Source: Reticulitermes lucifugus
Lineage: Eukaryota > Arthropoda > Insecta > Blattodea > Rhinotermitidae
Direction of reading: 5' to 3'
Length of the DNA stretch: 48,303 nt
Assembly: GCA_026260175.1 (NCBI GenBank)
Contig: JAKCWW010000604.1
Location: 45,037 to 93,339 of the forward strand
Part shown: piece by piece, positions 41,891-48,303 of the stretch
Layout: each line of letters opens with the position of its first letter
Numbering within the stretch: the first letter of the stretch is position 1
The notes under the pieces: model-generated
Databases searched by the model: none
Told to the model about the DNA's origin: nothing
What the model saw: the letters and a program-made list of their open reading frames with translations, nothing else
Program-made: the position numbers and the translations under genes

Positions 41891-42712
41891 GAAGAGACGA
41901 ATGCCCTTTCGGATAGGGGATAATTGTATAGAACAACACTTTCACGTTATTCTTAAATCATCCAGTAGTTACGAGAATTGGGTTGTCGTGATTTGAACCG
42001 AGATGACGGAAGTTACGGAGCCCCGCGTTCAAACTGTGAGCAGTCCATATGGGCCTATTGTGACTAGTATGGGACGAAGTAATGACCGCCTCTCGTCAAG
42101 CACTTGCCAGTCATCCCGTCACCAGTACTGGCTGCAGTTGGTACAGTTTCCGAAGCCCAACTTGGAGACGCTCTACACAGTCTCCTTCCTTGTACTTACT
42201 TTCAACACGAACGTCATGGCTTACCAGTAATGATCTCGTATTGGGCCTGTTAACGTTTCGTGTCACATCTTTTGTGACTGACGCTTCTGACCTCCACGAA
42301 CATCCATTCCGTTTCGCCATTCATGGGGATTTTATGATATTATTTTATGAGTAACACCGGCAGTTCATACAGAGTCGTAAAATAAGTATCATACGCCTAT
42401 ATTGCGCTCAGTGGGTGATGCTGTTTTAATTCTGACGGTGGAGCAAGGAATTTGTAATGCGGAGCGTTTACTGCAGATGCTTAATACTCGCACAGCTGTG
42501 CGCGCACGTGCTTAAAGGAATTGCTCACTTTTCATTATGCTCCTGTTTAGTGAAAGCCCTTTCTTTCAGTCTGCACAACGTTACACGAGATCACAACTTC
42601 TCATCGGTAAATGCAACAAATTTTTTAATACAGTTGAATTATCCTAGTGGCGTAAACTTTAAACGACAGAGTTATTATGAGGTTTTCGCTATTTTTGGTT
42701 GTACGCAGCTTA
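41891..42712. other. non-coding, nothing recognised
   Basis: Several overlapping 70-115-codon open frames with no motifs. Confidence 0.4.
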
Positions 42713-42795
42713 CGTTGGTAGTTGTTAACCGACGTTTCGGGAATGCTTATCGGTTTCATCCTCAGGGTCAAGCAGTCATGACACTTGCAAGATGG
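42713..42795 (-). repeat. short retroelement-end motif (CCCGAAAC block), copy 2
   Basis: The minus strand reads ACCCTGAGGATGAAACCGAT, AAGCATTCCCGAAACGTCGG, TTAACAACTACC. It has the same block order as 41832-41890 and 19470-19515. Confidence 0.55.
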
Positions 42796-43778
42796 GACCG
42801 ATAGGCTGTCTCTAAACGTCGGTACATATCTACTAACATATGCCGCGTAACAATCCAGAAGAGAGAAGACTTCATCTGCCTCGCGGTGGAAGCTTGAAAT
42901 CTCGTAGATTTTTTATGCATATTTTGCGAACCCGAATTTTCACTGGTGAATGTAGTGTGCTTGTGCCGGCGCGTTCATGTGGCGCGCAAGCTTATCTGCT
43001 TTTTTTAGAAAAGACCACTTCCTGTCTGGCATATTGCATAAATGGCTTCTCATCGTGAATGATGCCAATAAGAAACGATTCTCTTGTATGTAATCGACCA
43101 GGTTAGTCTTTCATGAGTTAGAAGATGAAAGTGTCTGCTCTGAACCCGCATTTAATAATTTTTAAATCTCTCAGTGATATACAAATTTTATAACGTTAAG
43201 GCTTATAAGTTTTTATTTTAATTAAGTCTTTGTTTTCCAGATCCATGTGTGACTGTGTTTAGTGGAATAATGTCTGTGTGTAAATTGAGAACTGGTGGAC
43301 CACTTTGAACCAACTTCTAATGTATACCTCTGGTAACAAATTTTATGCAGATCCGTTTGTGATTGTGAAGTTGAAATTTAATGATGTAGTGGTAGTTATC
43401 GCGCAGAGCGTTCCTTGTGTCTCTCTTGAACGCTTAGAATAATACTGTTTGTTTGCTGTGAGCCGTATGGTCTTCGCACACCCGGTCTTTATAAGTTGTT
43501 CCTTTCATGTGGAATGGAAGACAGTTTCAGAATCACCGGTGTAAGCCAGGAAGGAACGAGAGAGAGCTACATCAACTAGTCGTATAATGGGTACAGTTGT
43601 TTAATGTGCGCAAACGTCTTAAGTTTGGAACAACTTTTAATGCCACAAGGGCTTTTGAGGATCTCCACTTCTTCCGCAGGCCAGAGACTAATTATTAACA
43701 GTAAAAATCTTATTATTTCAAGGAAAATTTGCTTTACGTTAACGGATTAACGGCTATCGTTACTATTACTTTATATTT
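42796..43778. other. non-coding, nothing recognised
   Basis: AGATCCATGTGTGACTGTG (about 43240) and AGATCCGTTTGTGATTGTG (about 43350) form a loose direct repeat about 110 bases apart. Nothing else seen. Confidence 0.4.
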
Positions 43779-43985
43779 AAAGGTAAAGTTTTCCCTGTCC
43801 ACGCCATAATGACATAGCTCTATCGATTGTTAACGTTGGCACTATCCCGGTACCCATTCAGTATGAGGCTGGTTGGGCCTCAGAGCCGTTCTGGGCGTTT
43901 TGGAGATGATAAAAATCTCTTGCCCCTGCCGGAATTCGAACTCCGGACCGTATCGCCTGTGGCTACGATACTTCAGTTCTGTTAG
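43779..43985 (-). mobile_element. SINE family A, minus strand
   Basis: The reverse complement gives GCCACAGGCGATACGGTCC, B box GGAGTTCGAATTCCGGCAGG, GGCAAGAGATTTTTATC, AATGGGTACCGGGATAGTGC, GAGCTATGTCATTATGGCGT and GGACAGGGAAAACTTTACC. The order matches the copy at 26819, with the central GCGGCCGGGG region lost. Confidence 0.85.
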
Positions 43986-44329
43986 TTCATATTATTGAAA
44001 TGAAAATTGAAGTAGTAATTACAATTTAAATTAGGGCGTATTTTATTTTTAACAATGTCAGAACGTCACTGAGAATATTGCAGGTTTCTGTGTCACTGAT
44101 AGTAACTTTCTTAAAAATATGAAACCTTTTCATTCCATAAGATTATGGATCAAAAACTTGTGCTAATTGTTGTTAGAGGATACTTTAAACTGAAGGAGTG
44201 AGGGGATGGTGGAGCCCACCATTCCGTACTTTCTCTTCCTCCAGTTATCAGATGTCGCAAAATTTCCAACGTAGGATGTTCCCATGCAATATGCACTTAG
44301 CTCGTTACAGCTTAGTATTTTTCTATGGC

Positions 44330-44470
44330 GTAACAGCCAAACTCGGCCCATTGTCGCCTAATTTTGAGGTCACAAGATCACACACAAGAGACGGACATCC
44401 ATAGCCTCAGCGGGGTTCGAACCCGCAGTCCTAGCAGACCCCAGGGCCACCGGGGTCGGCTCAACTTAAA
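44330..44470 (-). mobile_element. tRNA-derived SINE, family C fragment
   Basis: The minus strand shows GCCGACCCCGGTGGCCCTGG, a B box GCGGGTTCGAACCCCGCTGA, then GGCTATGGATGTCCGTCTCT. This is a tRNA-like head followed by an insect SINE body unlike family A. It is not a functional tRNA: no cloverleaf with a plausible anticodon arm could be drawn. Confidence 0.6.
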
Positions 44471-45389
44471 TACAGTTTGCTGTATTTAACTGTCCGTGCA
44501 AAGTGTACCAGACCACTGAAAAACTGTCCATTCTGATCGGGGAGCATAAGTTGAATATGTTTTATTGTAACACTCGCGGACTGCGGACGTAAGACGGGCA
44601 GGCAGCGGTCTACAAGCGGCCAAAGTTTGAATTCCTTTGTCAAGTTAAAGAAATGCATTCCTTTAGTCGATTTTTCCGTCTCCAATGTATTTCGAAATGC
44701 GAGTTGTAATTACCGCCTGGGAAACCGCGAAAACAATACCGTAGGGTATATGAAAAAGGAATTCTATTTGTGAGAGAATGGGACAAGTAATGAGGAAGTG
44801 CCCTTCCGGCTGTGCGTTAGCAGTAGGGAAGGCTCCACTTATTCTTTATCAATTATCCCGTCGGACGAGGTCGTTAGCGTGCTGCTTACTACTGATTCTC
44901 CTCGAAGCATTGAAAAGGGGAATGAGTCAGGAAGAGAAAATGGCGTCTAGGAGGGGTGGAAGCTGGATAAGAACAGTCGTCATAGCAGCGCGACGCATTT
45001 CTTGGCTTGTAATTTACTAATTAGCGATGTCATACAAACAAGTTGCAAGCGGGTTTTTATATTGGAATGTGTAGTAACAGAACGAGCGATACCTGATGGG
45101 ATTTTATTCATTGTATTCATAGTTCAGGGCTAAAATATTTTGTATAAAACCTGTTTCAGTGCAGTACGCCTACTCAGACACAAATAGTACGCGGGCCAAA
45201 CAGATAAGCTTGAAATCTAAGGCGAGCCGCACTTCATTTTAAGAAGAAAGAGAATTATAATTACACACATTGTTCGGACTTCTTATTACTTCAGGTTTCA
45301 AAATCAAAGTACGTATATTATTGATATTATTGATTTTAAAGCTTGACTTTTTGTTACCACGTTGCTGACGTGTCTTACGTTACCATTGA
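44471..45389. other. non-coding, nothing recognised
   Basis: No gene or repeat family recognised. Confidence 0.45.
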
Positions 45390-47345
45390 GGGATACCAAA
45401 CATTTCATATCGTTAACTCCCGCGTTGTACGAGATACGACTTCCAAAGCGAGTTTTCCTCAGTGTGAGATCTCGGGCTTCCTCTTTCAATTTCCAGTATT
45501 CTCTCTTTTACTTAAGGCCATCCAGTAGCTGCTTACGTATTCGTCCTTATCTTCCCATCACTTCTATCCTTCTATCGTCCCTTCAGTAACGTGTTTTAGA
45601 AGGCCGTTTCCATGCAAGGTGTTGCCAATCCCTATAGCCTTATTTGTATTGCTTGTAGGATATTCTCTTCACCTTGACCCTTTGTAGTAAATATCTCACA
45701 CGATCGGTCCAACTGATCTCCATCTTCTCCAGTACCACATTTGAAAACTTTCCAGGTATTTCTGACCTACTTTCCGAAGTGTCCACGTTTCAGCACCATA
45801 CAAAGTTATGCTCCAAATGTAGCACTTTACTAGTTTTTTTTCCCTTAAATTCAAGACCAATTTGCTGGAGAAATGAGCCTTCTTGTTGAATCTGCTTTTG
45901 CCATGGCAATCCTGGATTTCATTTCAGTGTATATCTTGCATTGTTTATTATCATGCTACCCAAATAGTTGAAATATTCCACATTCTCCGGCTGTTTTTGA
46001 TCTATATTAATCTGTATTGGGGATGGTTGCCTTGAGATTCTCATTACCTTAGTTTTTTCCCCACATTCATTCCCATTCCATACAATCTTTCAATTTCCAT
46101 TAATCTGTCAACCATGCCCTGTAGCACCGTTTCTTCCTTAGCCAGTAGCACAAGGTAATCTCCATATTTCACAGTGCGAATTACATGTCCTCCTGTTTTT
46201 GAAGTCTCCAAACCCTTCAAGAACTTCTTTGGTAAGGTATTTGCTGTAAAAGTGAACATAATTAGTGACAAGCAGTATCCTTCTCTAACTCATCTTCCAA
46301 TCTAGACACTTCTCGTCTCTCCTTGGTCCAGTCGTACTTTAACATTCTGATCCATGTACAGTTTCCTTATCAATCTTCTTTCGTGCCAGTCCATTCCATT
46401 TCCCTTTAGGATCCGCATGAATTTGATCCATTTTTACACGGCCAAATGCCTTCTGCCAGTCTATGAAGCAAGCACACAATTCTTTATCTATGTCCAAAAT
46501 TCGTTGTGTTATTATTCTCAGCATTCCAATTGCATCCCTATTTCAGTTTCCTGATCTTCTGCAAGTACATCCTTAATTTTCCTTTCAATCCTTGTTCAAA
46601 GTATCCTCGGTACTATCTTTGCTGTATGTGCGATGAGGCTGATTGTGCGATGGTCGATGTATTTTGTAGCTTTTGGCTTCTCCTTTAAGGCAATCATTGC
46701 AACTTCACTGAAGTCCTTGGGCCACGTTCCAATTTTATTTATGTTGATGATCAACTGTGTCATTAGTCTGAGACCACCTTCTCCTAGCAATTTGAGTACA
46801 TCCCCAGGTACATCATTATCTTTTGTAGCCTTCTTATCCGTTATCTCCTTGATAGCCTTTTCCACTTCACTTAGCAAAATATAAGGGCCTTTCTCGTCTG
46901 CATCTACTTCATCTTCATGTTCGACTTCTAGGTTTTCTGGTCGATTAGGTCGATCGCAGAGCTGTGTAGTATACTCGGATTTTTCCCAAATTTTACTTGT
47001 ACTTGTCTCTGGTCTACTATTATATACCCTTGAGAGCCTTCGATACCATTGTTTTGAATCCCATGGTTTTGTTTCCAGCGTAGTTCCTTTGTCTTAATGT
47101 AGTTTATATCGCAACGTCCTGTTGTTTGAAATTCCATGATCTCGTCACATATGCCCTCAAATATTCTTCCTTGGCCTTGTCTGCGGCTCTTTTCACTTCG
47201 TTTCTCAGTCTCCGTGTTTCTTACTTCCTTCTTCATTTTTGACATTCTTCCACTTCATTTTACTGATCAGTTCCTGTGCAATCCATGGCTTTCGTGCTTT
47301 CCTGTCAACTTTATCAACCAAACCACTCATACTAAAACGACTCTG
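45390..47345 (-). mobile_element. dead LINE reverse transcriptase (RTE-like?)
   Basis: Minus-strand fragments follow the order of an insect non-LTR retrotransposon ORF2 after its endonuclease. A basic linker (about 47345-46928) has GRIFEGICDEIMEFQTTGRC and GSQGYIIVDQRQVQVKFGK. The RT start is at 46877-46596 (EVEKAIKEITDKKA, GTWPKDFSEVAMIALKEKP). The frame at 46524-46339 has ELCACFIDWQKAFGRV, where the catalytic D of A-F-D-R-V is Gly. The palm motif at 46271-46044 has TVKYGDYLVLLAKEE in place of Y-A-D-D. A connection domain in shifted frames (about 46020-45620) has VEYFNYLGSM. The tail at 45489-45420 has MKEEARDLTLRKTRFG. At least four frameshifts and two catalytic losses mean it cannot reverse-transcribe. 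The endonuclease domain is missing, so it is 5'-truncated. The clade (RTE/BovB-like versus another) is uncertain. Confidence 0.88.
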
Positions 47346-48303
47346 TAGGTACATGTTTATTTACTTGATACATTTATTTATGTATCTGTATACACAATCT
47401 CTTTTGCCACGAAGACGGAAGATGTACTTGTAGATTTCCCTTTAAACGGTGTTAAATTTGCACCAGACTGCACAGATTCAACGTGGTCGTTTAAGAGTGT
47501 GAGGTTTTCCCCATCTTTGTGAGTAAATGTTAAACCTAGGGGGGCACACGGAGTAAATGTTAAACCTAGGGGGCACACGGAATTCAAGGAGCACCGTTTT
47601 AAATATGCAGAATCCCCATGTTATGTGAGTAGATATGAAAATTTATTGCGTCTAGCGGGATTTTCGGCTTCAATGAAGAAACGGAATTGAAAACACGCGG
47701 ACTTTTGAAGCTGCCATTGTTGGTACTGTTGTGTTGTTTGAACGGTTATAGGTCAGTTGATATGCCGACGACGAATTTCAGTTGTTCGAATCGAGTTCTT
47801 TATAAAAAAACAAATGATTATGGGCTTTTGAGATTATAGCATACCAATTTTAGTCTGTGGTAGGAGGGGTGGGGGGGGAATGTGCGCGGCTGTCTAAATG
47901 CTGCCGTTTTACTTGTTTTTCTCCACTCCGCATGCATTCGATTTTCAGTGACGGAAAGAGAACTAATGACAAGTCCTTAATAAAACAATTTCGCTCATAT
48001 TGCGAAATTTTTGTATGAGGCAGAAAAAAAGAAGGAAACTAAATTCAATCAGACAGCATAAAAATTTTGTGTAAGTTGTACTGATATAAATGAACGCGTG
48101 ATTTGAACAACTTCCCTCTATCATTTTGCTCACTCCAGAACATAAAGGACTCATTTTCCGGATGGTGGTTGCATGTACGTGGGGTTCATAATGCGGATGT
48201 CTGGCAGTCAGCGGGTATAACAGTCGGTGTGAGGGACTAACTATGAAGACAACTGAGCTGGAAGTCATTTGGTACACATGAAGGGATGACGAAGGGGATT
48301 GGG
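47346..48303. other. non-coding with 30-bp tandem duplication
   Basis: A tandem pair lies at 47521-47579. A G run sits near 47871-47878. Otherwise nothing recognised up to the window end. Confidence 0.45.
47521..47579 (+). repeat. 29-30 bp tandem duplication, two copies
   Basis: Unit 47521-47550 is repeated at 47551-47579, identical except for one G fewer in the G run after TTAAACCTA. Probably a recent slippage event. Confidence 0.95.

Noticed and set aside
8496..48303. Search for the next pangolin exons (the L-T-R-P continuation and the HMG box)
   Set aside because: No open frame in this span contains the expected TCF motifs (for example K-K-P-H-I-K-K-P-L-N-A-F-M), so the remaining exons lie outside the window.

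Overview
The window looks like intronic DNA from a large, AT-rich, repeat-laden insect genome. A cockroach or termite (Blattodea) is my best guess. The evidence is a recognisable insect Pangolin/TCF exon, many tRNA-derived SINE copies, decayed LINEs, and hAT, mariner and pogo-type DNA transposon remnants typical of such genomes. The species call is inference. There are no prokaryotic features, no operons, no CRISPR and no rRNA.

Only two stretches look like host coding sequence, both on the + strand. (1) 5641-7233 is an uninterrupted 530-codon gene for a jerky/Tigger-type (CENP-B-HTH plus DDE) transposase-derived protein. All three catalytic acids appear replaced, so it looks like a domesticated, DNA-binding-only protein. 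A GC- and pyrimidine-rich putative promoter with a TATA-like box lies upstream. (2) 8351-8495 is one internal exon of pangolin (TCF/LEF, the nuclear effector of Wnt signalling), with a clean 3' splice site and a strong 5' splice site. A second, phase-matched donor 195 bases downstream would add a 65-residue Ala/Gly/Pro-rich segment. If 8351 is the only pan exon here, the window holds over 8 kb of its upstream intron, with the jerky-like gene nested in sense orientation, and about 40 kb of its downstream intron.

The rest is repeats and relics. 190-1420 is a decayed hAT (ZBED5/GTF2IRD2-like) transposase, minus strand. 3391-3600, 14190-14850 (around a 511-N gap) and 17340-17450 are 3'-end pieces of one LINE family. 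16831-17500 and 18558-19090 carry unexplained dispersed motifs. 19355-19558 is a near-perfect inverted repeat. 21614-21698 and 24806-24881 are compact hairpins. 22928-23172, 26805-27124, 29698-29912, 31455-31745, 33080-33352, 40588-40735 and 43779-43985 are tRNA-derived SINEs, three of them with clear target-site duplications. 29006-29639 is a non-autonomous hAT-like element. 29919-30170 is a 63-65 bp minisatellite. 34545-36278 is an internally deleted pogo-like transposon with intact inverted repeats and TA duplications. 36585-36975 is a truncated mariner. 45390-47345 is a dead LINE reverse transcriptase on the minus strand. Microsatellites are scattered throughout.

The two genes are linked by position only. 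A domesticated transposase with its own candidate promoter and poly(A) signals sits about 1.1 kb upstream of a Wnt transcription-factor exon, in the same orientation, which raises the possibility of transcriptional coupling.
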